From Chionoecetes opilio (taxonomy: Eukaryota > Arthropoda > Malacostraca > Decapoda > Majidae): a stretch of 64,000 bases of DNA. Position numbers and translations under genes: made by a program. Location of the stretch: contig JACEEZ010020542.1 of the NCBI GenBank assembly GCA_016584305.1, positions 126,001-190,000 of the forward strand. Direction: 5' to 3'. Positions 44,258-56,027 of this stretch are shown one piece after another (the stretch's first letter is position 1; each line of letters opens with the position of its first letter). The notes under the pieces were generated by a model that saw nothing but the letters and a program-made list of their open reading frames with translations, was not told the DNA's origin and ran no database searches.

Positions 44258-44585
44258 ACCACACCTGTCACTACACACCTGTACGGCCTCGCAACACACC
44301 TGTCACTACACACCTGTACGGCCTCGCAACACACCTGTCACTATACACCTGTACGGCCTCGCAAGACACCTGTCACTACACACCTGTACGGCCTCGCAAC
44401 ACACCTGTCACTACACACCTGTACGGCCTCGCAACACACCTGTCACTATACACCTGTACGGCCTCGCAAGACACCTGTCACCACACCTGTACGACCTCGC
44501 AACACACCTGTCACTACACACCTGTACGACCTCGCAAGACACCTGTCACTACACACCTGTACGGCCTCGCAACACACCTGTTGTC
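44258..44585. repeat. 35-bp minisatellite with repeated E-boxes
   Basis: About nine units of 35 bp: CACCTGTCACTACACACCTG then TACGGCCTCGCAA. Each unit carries two CACCTG E-box words. Confidence 0.95.
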
Positions 44586-44639
44586 TGTGTATCACCGTAA
44601 ATAAATGACTTGGAAGGTTCGACGATGCACTAGGTTGGA

Positions 44640-44752
44640 AGTTTAGTAGTAGTAGTAGGTGTTAATAGTAGTTGTAGGTGGTAATAGTAGTAGTAGGTGG
44701 TAATAGTAGTAGTAGTAGAAGGTATTAATAGTAGTAGTAGGTGGTAATATAG
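44640..44752. repeat. (TAG)n-derived compound repeat
   Basis: TAG triplets mixed with GTAGGTGGTAATAG units. Confidence 0.9.
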
Positions 44753-45845
44753 GCTATCACATGCCAGCAGCCAACACCCAGCCACTGCCTGGGCCACGAC
44801 TGGTCATTATATCCGTCGTCATAATATTTCCACCTGAGAGGGTTGGACAAAGCTAGGATTTTGTGGCGGTCCACTCTCCGTCCGCCCACAAAGAGTCGGT
44901 ACAATTCCAGACCCTCGCGGGAGTAACATCTCTCTCTAAGCTTCTCTGATTAAATCGAGAAGTTATATATAAACTTTTGAACATATAAGTGAGTGTTAAA
45001 CAATAGGACGTGTTACATTCGACACAGTGATTATACCACCGCGGCTGTTGGTATGATAACCCACCCGCCTGACGCCACCACGAAATACTCAGCCCCGCCC
45101 TTCACCGCCGGCCTGATCACGGCCTGGCCACTCCGACCGCCTGAGCATTATAGTATTGATAAGCCTTCAACCCAATTCAACCCTCCTATCCCCCGATAAG
45201 TATCTTAGTTAGTGCTGACTAGTGTATTTTGGCGGGATGAGATAGACAAAGGGTTTTTGAAGGTAAGAACTCTAATTAAATAAAGTTTGTGACATAAAAT
45301 TTCCACAAATATATTTATCGCACGGGTTTGTAAACCTGACACTACTCGCAAGTTCGAGACGACCTATTATACCAAACACATTCTCCGGAACTATTGTCTC
45401 GATCACTATTGTCTTCGTGACAGGGTTTCACTTGCAATACCAGCGTCTGTCTTCAATACGATAATAATTCCGAGAAGGCATAGATGCTGCACAGCATCTA
45501 TTTTCATCTCAGCTTTGATAACAAATGACTACTGCGGGCTTTGTAATGAAACCTCTGCTGCTGATGTTTTGGTTAATTAATATAAGTAGATCATTTTCTC
45601 ATGTGTTTTTGATAACAAAGATTCATTGTAAAATAAACATTAGTCAAAATAATTTACAGCACGCCACCAATACTCATGAGCATTTGAATCAAGTACTAGA
45701 AATATACAAATTTTCTTACATAGAGAGAACTTTCTTGATTTATACATTTATCTAAATGCAATTGACGAATACAAACAAAATATATAATAAACACTTATGT
45801 TTACCACCGTGTGTTGTTGCCTGAAGTACGACACTTTCTATAGAG
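44753..45845. other. No gene recognised
   Basis: About 1.1 kb with no open frame above 80 codons and no repeat found. Confidence 0.45.
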
Positions 45846-45967
45846 TAAAGGCGAATTTTGGTTAGCAAGCAGCCATAAGCCTGGCTCGACTCTCGCTTGC
45901 GTGCCTCGCCAGAACGCCCCGGTTGGTCGTGGCTCGCCCGCTCACAGCAGATCTCAGTAAACAGAAC

Positions 45968-46214
45968 GGTTTATGGAACTGTCGCCGATGGGAATTCTCG
46001 CCGAAACACCAACCGAGAACTCTCGCCGATGTGGAAATTTTAACCTAACCTGAACAGTGGCACCTAACTAATCAAGCTACTGCTGGTATTTCATCCATGA
46101 ATGCAGAAACAAGTGTAAAACCTGATTAAATGTATATATTGACTCCTGAATATCAAGAATTGCAATACTCGATGACAGCGGCGAGAGTTCCGATCGGCGA
46201 CAGTTCCAGGTACC
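45968..46214. mobile_element. Short MITE (GTCGCCGA family), copy 2
   Basis: Left GGTTTATGGAACTGTCGCCG and right CGGCGACAGTTCCAGGTACC are imperfect inverted repeats. It is twice the length of copy 1 at 35075. Confidence 0.78.
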
Positions 46215-46448
46215 AATAAAACAACCACAATGACGAAAGTGTACTGTCGAATGAAAACCATCAATAAATTACCATAACTGACGATATTGTGAATGGATCA
46301 AGATCACATCATAATTATATCCTTCACATAAATATTTGTTTTGTTTATAATGGACGAGAACTGCGCGGTCGCAACCACCATTACCACTTACGTTTTCTAT
46401 ATTAATTTTTGCTCAGTATTAATCCACTTCCGCGTAACCTTTAAAACT

Positions 46449-46533
<85 letters not shown>

Positions 46534-46545
46534 TATATATAGTAT
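46449..46545. repeat. (AT)n microsatellite
   Basis: AT dinucleotide run. Confidence 0.95.
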
Positions 46546-46796
46546 ATTATAATTGACATAGTTGTCTAAAAGTGCATACAGACACACCCTCCCCTTCCAG
46601 AGGCCGCCCAACCCTATAGGTTAGGTTAAGGTTTAGTTAGGTTAATAATCTCGCCGGGGGATCGAGGGGGACAGAGTCCCCCCGTTAGGAGGTTATGTTA
46701 GGGTAATAATCCTCCCGACAGGTGATTACCCGATTGACTCTACAAAGTATGAGGTGCCTGAAAAATTATCCTCCAAAAGTCCAAAATGTTTTGGAC

Positions 46797-47047
46797 ATGG
46801 TTAGCCCTCGCCCGTGGTGGCGTAGGCAGGATTTTTATAGTGACGCCTGTGATTATGATAGATTGAGTGGCGGCTCATGCCGCCCCCCTGTGTCCTCCGA
46901 TGCACTCGCAGTCGAGGATAGAGTTAATGGGCAGGGCATGTGGGTGTTCTTAGGCCACTCTACGGTACAGAAAGGTTTTGGTTTTCGTCGGGGATCGAAC
47001 TCGGGACACCGAGAACTCCAGTCGGAGATGCTAACCACTCTGGCTCC
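46797..47047 (-). mobile_element. tRNA-derived SINE copy B
   Basis: The minus strand has a box A-like AGAGTGGTTAGCA, box B GAGTTCGATCCCCG, and the same body as copy A up to CGCCCGTGGTGGCG. The 3' tail is missing. Confidence 0.82.
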
Positions 47048-47856
47048 CCTAAGTAGGAGCTTATTAATACGCCAGGTTAGGGTAGGTTAGGTTTAGTTCA
47101 GATGTTTCACTACCACTGTTATCCCCTCTATGAACGCTTGCCTTTGGACTTAGAATTTTTCAGACAACTCAGACTTAGTCGAGGAAATAGTGGAAATATT
47201 CGGCGACAGTCTCACTAGTAATAGATGAAAAGGAAGAATAAAAGCTATGTCATTGCTATACGTAATCCAATCATTTTTCACTAGTCCCAGAACACTTAAA
47301 GTGCAGTTTGACATTGGTAAAGTAACCTGACCTAACTGGCGCGGGGGTGGGGGGGGGGGGGGTTGCTGCGCCCTAGACCCCCCCTCATTCACTAACCTAA
47401 ACTGGCCAACATAACCTAACCACATATCCTAACCAAACTATTCAGGCTATTGCAGAAACTACTACACGTCACAGTGACTAGCGTACGTCAGTTTGATAAG
47501 ATATGAACAATATTTCATCAATATTAAAGTTCTCCTCTCATGTCATTGGCACTATATTATTTTACGTACTCTTAAGGTAAACCCGTGCTTATGGATGTAC
47601 ATCTATGTGTTTACTTGTGTCCTGTTATCTGTAATTGCTCATTATTTCTACGACGATATTCAATGAAGCGTCTGCGCCATGTTATTGTTTTTCTATGACG
47701 TCACGTTTTAAGCCGTGATAAGCGACCCCAGACCCTTGCTTGCCACGGCTTGCGCCAGCTGGGCAAGCCGGCTTACGAAAAGTGCCTCGAGTTAACAGAA
47801 AACGCAAGCTGGCGCAAGCCGGCTTATGGCGGTTTGCTCACCAAAATTCGCCCTAA

Positions 47857-48374
47857 CACGTGGGCTTAATCCCAAGCATCCCCTCCCTCCCTTGTGAGGT
47901 ACCTATTCGTTCGTACGTCTGGCACCGTATCCTGCGGAGACAGTTTTTGAAGATTAGTATATACATGATATGGCAGTAGGATTCATGACTTTCTTGTATT
48001 TATATTCTACCTGAATGACAAGAATAGTGTACCTCACTATTTTTTTACGTTGTCCAGTATCGTACTGGACTTTTTACGTATCCAGTAGGAGACACATTCA
48101 AGTATTGAGGGTATTGCATTTATATATGCTAAAAATGTACTTATGGTGATTTAATTATAGGTCATATTCTTATGGATCATTTATGATAATATTAAAGTAG
48201 CTTCTTGACTGAGAGAAGGTGTTACATGGATGATATTAAATAAGAAAGAATGAATAGTCACCCATGGTACCCGCACTAGAGAACGGGAAAAATAAGAAAA
48301 TACTAGTACATGGTAACTCTGCCCTCTTTGTCTATTCTCGTATTTGGGATGTTACACCCAAAGTCTAAATAAAG
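47857..48374. other. No feature recognised
   Basis: AT-rich; nothing assigned. Confidence 0.45.
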
Positions 48375-48378
48375 TTAA

Positions 48379-49107
48379 GTCAGTTCACGCGCAGGGGGGT
48401 GACGTCACGCTGTCTCAGTGGGTACGAAATCTCAGAAAACGGAGCAATTAACGGGGAAACTTGTATTTTCATCACTCGTTTTCACTATTGAACACCTGTC
48501 ACATTGTTTATTATTTATTATCACATTGGGTGCTACTATATTGCATATGTCCTGGTAGACCGCACGCTATAGTAGCACGTCACATTGTTTATTTTATATG
48601 AAGTAGTGTTGTCCTTAGGCATACCATAAAGCAATAGTATAGTTTACGTTAAAATATTGACGTTTTCTCTAATAAGTTTACGTTTTCTTTTATAAATTTT
48701 AATGTACACTATTTCAATTACATCGAAAATTCATATCGAATTATCCATATCTCTCGTATATTTACCTATTATAATCCCTTAATATAATCGCAAATCCTTT
48801 GCAATCCTTCGCACATATTCCGTAATCATCTAATTCTGCTTTAATCCTTTGTAATTCGGTTATTTCCCATTTCCCCTTTATTTAATATCAACAAGGAACA
48901 AAATCCTAGTTTTATACAAAGGAATATAGTCTTTAGGGATTTTTTCCAAGATGGCTGCCACCTCAAATCCCCTTCCCCCTAGTCAACGTCACTAAGGACT
49001 AGAGTCCTATTAATTAACATAGCAATCTCACGCAATGGACTCTTGTTTGGAAGGCAGCGTGACGTCATTGCGCCGCACGACCAAATTTTGGTCGAAAGTG
49101 AACTGAC
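48379..49107. mobile_element. TTAA-flanked MITE
   Basis: TTAA at 48375-48378 and 49108-49111 flanks the perfect inverted repeat GTCAGTTCAC / GTGAACTGAC; a second inverted pair is the TGACGTCA-containing TGACGTCACGCTG (48401 and the complement near 49060). A small internal hairpin (GTGCTACTATA / TATAGTAGCAC) is at 48532-48583. Non-coding, 729 bp. Confidence 0.82.
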
Positions 49108-49170
49108 TTAATATTTTTAGATTTTGGCTACACCGGGCGAGGGGAAAAACACAGCAGCCAGCTATCACCA

Positions 49171-49873
49171 TCTATAATAATATAAGCGAAAGTGTGTCTG
49201 TCTGTCTGTCTGTGTGTCTGTGTGTCCGCGATAGGTGCCGCCCCCAGTGGGGCAATCCCCTCATATGGCACAGTTTTGGAACCGGGTTGACCAGGGGAAG
49301 GTTTTAAGACCAGTTATGGGAAGATCTGATAACTCTTTTTTTTTTTTTTTAGCAGCCTATTAGCGAGTATTGTGAAAAAAAGTGGGTTGCGAGAATTGAG
49401 GAAACCTTGATGTAGGGTGATGGGTAATGGGTGAGTGAATGGATGGGGTGATGGGTAATGGGTGTCGGGTGATGGGTGAGTGAATGAATGGGTGGGGGGT
49501 GATGGGTGATGGGTGAGGGAATAGGTGGGGGGAGATGGGTAATGGGTGAGTGAATGGGTGTGGTGATGGGTAATGGGTGAGTGAATGGGTGGGGGGTGAT
49601 GGGTAATGGGTGAGTGAATGGGTGGGGGGTGATGGGTAATGGGTGAGTGAATGGGTAATGAGTGAGTGAATGGGTTGGGGGTGATGTGAATGGGTTGGCG
49701 TTAATACATACATTTCTACATCCATGATTTCAGGAAAATTATAAGGGGCTATTTGGAGAGTCTGTGTCCCCCGTGTTCGGCCCACCAAACACAGGTGGTG
49801 GGCCGAAGGCCCATCAATAGCCCTCCGCAGGAGCTAGCCAAAAAGTCCGCCCGGAGGGCGGCTTTGCGGCTAG
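49171..49873 (+). mobile_element. Non-autonomous Helitron 4
   Basis: Starts TCTATAATAATATAAGCG after A and ends with the CCGCCC/GGGCGG hairpin and CTAG at 49870-49873 before T. Lacks the nested AATT element of Helitrons 2 and 3. The minisatellite is at 49415-49695. Confidence 0.92.
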
Positions 49874-50019
49874 TTATACATAACACACACACACACACAC
49901 ATTAAAAAAACAATATATATATTATATATATATGTTATATATTATACACAAATAAAAAACTATATATATCTATTATTATAGAGAATAGATTAGATTGATG
50001 AAAGTATAGTATATGATAT

Positions 50020-50050
<31 letters not shown>

Positions 50051-50061
50051 AGAGAGAGAGA

Positions 50062-50126
<65 letters not shown>

Positions 50127-50293
50127 CTGACATATAATGGTAATATATAATCTCTCTTCTTATCTACACAGTGTGGCATACAGTCTGGTGTGGTAATTGC
50201 ATTCTACCTGAAAGTCATAAGGATATCGGACGAAGAGTTTTTGGAGGACGAGTTGGAGTTCGTGACTGAAGTTTTCAGAAGACTTATGTTACA
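49874..50293. repeat. AT, CA and GA microsatellites between Helitrons
   Basis: CA tract at 49884-49902, AT-rich tract to about 49975, interrupted (GA)n at 50018-50122; then about 170 bp without assignment. Confidence 0.8.
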
Positions 50294-50673
50294 TTAGCCG
50301 CAAACCGCCCTCCGGGCGGCCTTTTTGGCTAGCTCCTGCGGAGGGCTATTGATGGGCGGCCCACCACCTGTGTTTGGTGGGCCGAAGGCCCACCAAACAC
50401 AGACTCTCCAGATAGCCCCTTCTAACTTTCCTGAAATCATGGATGTAGAAATGTATGTATTAACGCCAACCCATTCACATCATAGCCCCTTCTAACTTTC
50501 TTGAAAGCAAAGCCGCCCTCCGGGCGGACTTTTTGGCTAGCTCCTGCGGAGGGTTATTGGTGGGCCTTTGGCCCACCAAACATAGACTCTCCAGATAGAC
50601 CCATTACCCACCACCTCGGCCCACCAAACACAGACTCTCCAGATAGCCCCTTCTAACTTTCCTGAAATGTATG

Positions 50674-51604
50674 TGTAATGGTCATTTTGTCCATCTACAC
50701 CTTTGTTACCATTATGTAGTGCCCACCTTGGGAGTGTACTCTACAGTCCTGGTTACTCCGCTGCCACCACCCACATTAAGTGGGAAAAAATATATGATTG
50801 AACAAAAATAAAAGATTTAAGAAAATATGTAAGGACTGGTTGGAAACAGAATGATAACGCGTTAATATATATTTCTAATTATAATATATTTAACTCTTTA
50901 CTGTCTCCATTATGTAGTTATTATACATTCACAAGTTATCTTAATATTAAGTCTTCCTTCCCTCCTAGCGATACGCACGCGAAATGCTCAAGTCGTTATC
51001 CTAATATAATTTACTATCTTTGGTAACTTCAGTCGCACTGTTACCCCTTAACGGCACATGTAATGCTCAAGTCGTTATCCTAATATAATGTATACGTAGT
51101 CTATCCCACTTCCAACTGTTTCCCTCTCACTTATTTTTCTATTTCCTTCTTTTCTCCTTGTCCTCACACGGCTGGCTGTGACATGTTGTGGTTGCCCCCT
51201 CTGCTAATTTGTGAGCGCTTGGCCCCCTGGTCCGCCAACAGCATCCTACCTTGGGACCCTAAATAATGCACTTCATTAGTCTTGGTCAACAAAAAAGAAT
51301 CACCAGTAAGTCATGTCTACATCTCTAGTTAACAAACATTTCACAACATACCTTTACCAAGGGCGAGAATATCACCTCCCCACAGGCGACTTAACTCAAC
51401 GAACGTCGAGCTGCTTCTAAAATTATTCTAACCTAGAATCCCCGTTCTCACCTCGTTTCGCTACGTGTCTAATTACTACTGGTTTAAAATATAAGCCTAA
51501 CCAGTGATTCAGGAATGAGGCGTGGAGGAAAATTCCTCGTTAGCTTATTGATACTTATGTGTTATTTCATCTCTTCCCCTATTAATGTAATTTCTCGCGT
51601 TACA
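50674..51604 (-). repeat. 3' LTR of the LTR element
   Basis: 931 bp, TGTAATGG...GTTACA on the plus strand. Nearly identical to 53137-54073, differing by scattered substitutions and a 4-bp indel near the ACGATACGCACATG word. Confidence 0.92.
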
Positions 51605-53121
51605 TAGCTTCTTCCCCCCCAAAAAAAATTTCCTTATGCCTCAGTCCTTCATCAAGCATCCTACCGGATATCTAACTAAAAAAAATTATCAAATCCATCA
51701 CACAAAATTTCATATAAATTTTCTTAGGATTTTCTTATCACTCACAAACAAATATTCTCATCCCTCACATTCCAATTCTTCCAACAAATTTACAACAAAA
51801 TGAGATAGTATGTATTCTTAACTTATCACTTCCCTCACCCAGAGTAGATTTGACCAGTTTGGGGAATACCCACTCTAAATGTGATGACTCTACTACCTTG
51901 AAATGAGAACCTTCTCACTTCCTCTCTTATTTGTTAAGGCCGAAACCCTATAGAGTCGCAACTGGACTCGTCCCTCTAGTCTGCAATGGTTATTTTCTTT
52001 TACCCCACTAATCCTGGGCGTAGGTGCGTAGGGAGAAATCACGACTGGATTTACTCCATACCCTCAATACTTGGGATAAGGCTCACCTCCTGCTTGAGGC
52101 ATACATACTCCTGCGTCTATCACCCATCGAGCAAAGCTCAGAGCCAAGCACATCCTTGGGTCTAACGACAACCTAGCGGGTTTAGTGTTCAGTGCAATCT
52201 GTGTGCACCCTCTAAAGCAAGAATTTCTAACCTTTACATTCTTTCTAGGGGACATTCATCTCTCTCTCTTTCTCTCTCACTAGAGAAAGTGGTGAAAATT
52301 AATCTCTCTCACGAGAGATTAACACTTCTGTCATTATAATAAGCACGTATCTCTTCACTGGCCTCCTCTCTCAAGATGGTGTTAGTGTACAAATTCCTCC
52401 TCCATTACTACCACTCTAACGCAACTTTTCTAAGGTGGCTATTATACTGCCACGACAACCCGTAAAGTTGCTTACTTGTAGGGCGTCTAGTTCTACATGA
52501 GCTGTTACCTCTATCCTAATGTTAATCTAAACGTAAGGTACGATAACCTAACCTTACCGCACCTTTTACATGACATCCTGCCCTACATTAGCGTTAAGTG
52601 TGGAATACAAGCCCCCTATCCACACATTCATCATCCATCCACTTCCACACACATCACTATCCACTTCCACTCGGCATCGTTCCACACTGCATCCACACGT
52701 GGATGTAGTGTCACATCACCCACATCCACACTACCTTCACGCATCCTACATCACCCATAAACACACTGCATACGCGCTACCCACATCACTTTCATGTTCA
52801 ACAGCGGGTCTGGGGTGTGCATATTTCATGCCGCACCCTTTCACTACTCCGCTTCGGCTTTTCCAGGCCATCACTAATGTCTTTATCAGCGTCTATGTTA
52901 GCATGTGGGTAACCCGGGCCTACTGTTACGTTAGTATCATCTTCCTCCACGGTCTGAGCGAACTAGTCATAATCACTAACGGTACTCTGTACACCTATAC
53001 TCTATACACACCATACTGTACAGTATGTGATCACTAGGTAACTGGCACTTGACAAAAAAAAACTAACTAACAAGGCGTTAGTTGGCTCGTGGGTACGCGG
53101 ATACCATCGAATGGATCCAAA

Positions 53122-53133
53122 CCGCTGCCACCA
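53122..53133 (-). other. Primer-binding site of the LTR element
   Basis: TGGTGGCAGCGG on the minus strand, beginning with the TGG complementary to a tRNA CCA end, three bases inside the 5' LTR. Confidence 0.75.
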
Positions 53134-53136
53134 AAA

Positions 53137-54073
53137 TGTTGTGTTCATTTTGACCATCTCTATCCTAATGTTACCATTAAGTAGTGCCCACCTTGGGAGT
53201 GTACTCTACAGTCCTGGTTACTCCGCTGCCACCACCCACATTAAGTGGGAAAAAATATATGATTGAACAAAAATAAAAGATTTAAGAAAATATGTAAGGA
53301 CTGGTTGGAAACAGAATGATAACGCGTTAATATATATTTCTAATTATAATATATTTAACTCTTTACTGTCTCCATTATGTAGTTATTATACATTCACAAG
53401 TTATCTTAATATTAAGTCTTCCTTCCCTCCTAGCGATACGCACGCGAAATGCTCAAGTCGTTATCCTAATATAGTTTACTATCTTTGGTAACTTCAGTCG
53501 CACTGTTACCCCTTAACGATACGCACATGTAATGCTCAAGTCGTTATCCTAATATAATGTATACGTAGTCTATCCCACTTCCAACTGTTTCCCTCTCACT
53601 TATTTTTCTATTTCCTTCTTTTCTCCTTGTCCTCACACGGCTGGCTGTGACATGTTGTGGTTGCCCCCTCTGCTAATTTGTGAGCGCTTGGCCCCCTGGT
53701 CCGCCAACAGCATCCTACCTTGGGACCCTAAGTAATGCACTTCATTAGTCTTGGTCAACAAAAAAGAATCACCAGTAAGTCATGTCTACATCTCTAGTTA
53801 ACAAACATTTCACAACATACCTTTACCAAGGGCGAGAATATCACCTCCCCACAGGCGACTTAACTCAACGAACGTCGAGCTGCTTCTAAAATTATTCTAA
53901 CCTAGAATCCCCGTTCTCACCTCGTTTCGCTACGTGTCTAATTACTACTGGTTTAAAATATAAGCCTAACCAGTGATTCAGGAATGAGGCGTGGAGGAAA
54001 ATTCCTCGTTAGCTTATTGATACTTATGTGTTATTTCATCTCTTCCCCTATTAATGTAATTTCTCGCGTTACA
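53137..54073 (-). repeat. 5' LTR of the LTR element
   Basis: 937 bp, pairs with 50674-51604 at a 2.47-kb offset. Confidence 0.92.
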
Positions 54074-54570
54074 TATGTATTCCCCACACCCATTACTCAT
54101 CACCCCCCACCCATTCACTCACCCATTACCCATCACCACACACCCATTCACTCACCCATCACCACACACCCATTCACTCACCCATCACCACACACCCATT
54201 CACTCACCCATTACCCATCACCCCCCACCTATTCCCTCACCCATCACCCCCCACCCATTCACTCACCCATCACCCCACACCCATCACCCCACCCATTCAC
54301 TCACCCATTACCCATCACCCTACATCAAGGTTTCCTCAATTCTCGCAACCCACTTTTTGTTCTTCAGTTCTCGCTAATAGGCTGCTAAAAAGAAAAAAAA
54401 AGTGATCGGATCATTCTATAATTGGGCTTAAAACCTTCCCCTGGTCAACCTGATTCCAAAACTGTGACATATGATGGGATTCCGCCACAGGGGGCGGCAC
54501 CCATCGCGGACAGACAGACAGACAGACAGACACACACACACACACACACTTTCGCTTATATTATTATAGA

Positions 54571-54799
54571 TTTAGGATTGCTCAACATACTCAAAAGTAA
54601 AGCGATAGCCATATCCACTATATCATTTTGTAAAGTGCGCACACACACACACACACACAGCAATAATAATGAGCTCCTAGCTCGCACTGAGACGGTGAAA
54701 CTAGCGATCGCGAGCCAGCTCGCGTGGACAAGACCATGGGTGAATAACACACACTAATGAAATAAGCAAGTACAAAAGTAAATAAGTAAAAAAATAAAT
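54571..54799. other. Short unassigned stretch with (CA)n
   Basis: CA tract at 54640-54659; otherwise nothing. Confidence 0.6.
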
Positions 54800-55020
54800 A
54801 GGGTGAAACTGGTTCACAAATAGTGTGGTATATTACTGGAATGGACTTAGTCATCAGGTAGTTAGTGCAGAGTCAATAGGGAGTTTTATAAGGAGGCTGG
54901 ACAATTTCATGGATGTTAATGGAAGGTGGATGTAGGTAGTGTTAAGTAACAGGAACTACCGCGTAAGGTCTCACGATCTCTTGTAGCTTCCTTATTTTCT
55001 TATGTTCTTATGTTCTTAAA
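54800..55020 (+). pseudogene. LINE-C (CR1/L2-like) 3' end
   Basis: The plus strand 54835-54936 reads YWNGLSHQVVSAESIGSFI, then RRLDNFMDVNGRWM and a stop: the final residues of a CR1/L2-type LINE reverse transcriptase protein (W..L...VV.A.S...F..RLD). A short 3' UTR and a tandem CTTATGTT tail (55000-55018) follow. All upstream coding is missing (5' truncation). Confidence 0.72.
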
Positions 55021-55028
55021 TGACTTAC

Positions 55029-55274
55029 CTGAGCACCAAGCCCAAACTCATTGACAGGTCAGGAGATGCCAGCAAAAAGTGACAACCCGCAAGAAGACCT
55101 CCAACTACTTGTCCCGTCCCGACCATCACGTCTTCAACATGACCAGTAGGCGGCTCATGGCGATTCTCGTGCCCAAATGTCTTCCCTGCCGCTTCATGAC
55201 CGGCCAACAGCATCAGGGTGATCATGGCTGTCCAGAGTCTTCTAGCATATTCCATCCTCTCTTGTTTAAAATTG
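55029..55274 (-). CDS. Host exon encoding a signal-peptide-like N-terminus (unidentified gene)
   Basis: On the minus strand an acceptor (TTTTTCCCCCAG) precedes 55274, a short leader follows, and ATG at 55255 opens a frame of 75 codons ending at a strong donor, CTCAG|GTAAGT (55023-55028). The start MEYARRLWTAMITLMLLAGH has the basic-then-hydrophobic make-up of a signal peptide, with a likely cut near EAAG-KT. It is followed by HENRHEPPTGHVEDV and a Gly/Leu-rich part (GQVVGGLLAGCHFLLA) that could be a membrane segment. I do not recognise the protein. Partner exons should lie on the minus strand below 55 kb and above 55.3 kb, but none was identified in the LINE- and Helitron-filled flanks. Confidence 0.6.
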
Positions 55275-55375
55275 CTGGGGGAAAAATAGGTGACACAATA
55301 TAGTCATTCATTGATTTTATAGTATAGAAAAATGAGATCACAAAGCATCCAAATGCAGCACTGTATATATTGAAG

Positions 55376-55770
55376 ATAAAGCAATAGGACGGTATTTTGA
55401 AGGATTATAACGGTCATCGTTCTTATGAAGAGGCTGAATGTAAGCAAACTTACAGCATGAAGGAAATGTGGAAGTAGATAGATATTAATAACAGTCATAA
55501 TATAGTTTGAGGGTGGAGGAGAAGGAGAAACAAGCCCTTAATCAACCAGAGTGGCATTTTGAGCAAATGTTTGAGCAAAGAGTTCAGCTTTATAAATAGA
55601 TGTGAGACAGTTGTAGAGCCATCTGGGTGAAGCATAGAAGGAAAAGATGAAGAAAAAAAATTTCGATATGCTTTTGGGTAGGTGCCAGAAGTCACGAAAG
55701 GAGTTTGATCCAGAAAACATTTTGACATTTTCTATGAATAGAGGAGTTTTTGGTAAATTGAAAAAAAGAT
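55376..55770 (-). pseudogene. LINE-B fragment, copy 2
   Basis: Aligns with 58935-59475 of the longest copy (for example GTTTGAGCAAAGAGTTCAGC, TGACATTTTCTATGAAT), with an internal deletion near 55495. It is the spacer region upstream of the RT. Confidence 0.78.
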
Positions 55771-55900
55771 TTGGTATGATTACGGGCAGAAATATAAAAG
55801 TATATAATATAAGAAGCATATATAAAAGAAAAGGGCAGCAATATAAGAGCATAAAAGCATACAAAGAACAAGAGTTTCAGGAGATGGATGCTTATGGTAC

Positions 55901-55946
55901 CTTCTGTGAGCCGCCTCTCTATCTTGGACAGCACGAGAACAAGCTA
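55901..55946. repeat. 45-bp direct repeat, copy 1 (second at 56641-56692)
   Basis: CCTTCTGTGAGCCGCCTCTC and the following ACAGCACGAGAACAAGCTA occur twice, about 744 bp apart, flanking LINE-B copy 3. Confidence 0.85.
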
Positions 55947-56027
55947 TAGTCCATGGGCTGGCATGGTTCCCGTGTGCAATGACTGTGCATGGTTATGGAA
56001 CTTTATTTTTATTTTGTTGTTTTACTT

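Larger units (their letters stand above)
45849..47853. mobile_element. PIF/Harbinger-like element (TAA duplication) with nested repeats
   Basis: TAA at 45846-45848 and 47854-47856 flanks AGGCGAATTTTGGTTAGCA and the complement of GGGCGAATTTTGGTGAGCA; similarity continues inwards to GCCATAAGCC. The 2.0 kb includes a short MITE (45968-46214), an AT tract and a SINE. No transposase or Myb-like gene is visible, so it is non-autonomous. Confidence 0.8.
50674..54073 (-). mobile_element. Complete non-coding LTR retrotransposon (Gypsy-like)
   Basis: Two direct repeats of about 0.93 kb start TGTAA or TGTTG and end TTACA, and are flanked by a 4-bp TATG duplication (50670-50673 and 54074-54077). Read on the minus strand, the 5' LTR is on the right. 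Next to it is a primer site, TGGTGGCAGCGG (53122-53133), 3 bases from the LTR; a purine tract, GGGGGGGAAGAAG, precedes the left LTR. The 1.53-kb interior has no gag, protease, RT or integrase, so it is a non-autonomous (TRIM/LARD-type) element. Gypsy assignment rests on the primer site and 4-bp duplication. Confidence 0.9.
50294..54570 (-). mobile_element. Helitron 5, interrupted by an LTR element
   Basis: The 5' end is on the right: TCTATAATAATATAAGCG on the minus strand, finishing at 54570. The 3' end is on the left: hairpin and CTAA (CTRR type) at 50294-50297. The minisatellite is at 54080-54330. A 3.4-kb LTR element plus TATG duplication sits at 50674-54077. Between 50294 and 50673 the 3' hairpin module occurs twice in full, plus an extra copy of its inner part, showing internal rearrangement. 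Confidence 0.88.

Noticed and set aside
44258..44585. Regular repeats resembling a CRISPR array
   Set aside because: Units are contiguous without unique spacers, and the sequence is animal-like; it is an ordinary minisatellite.
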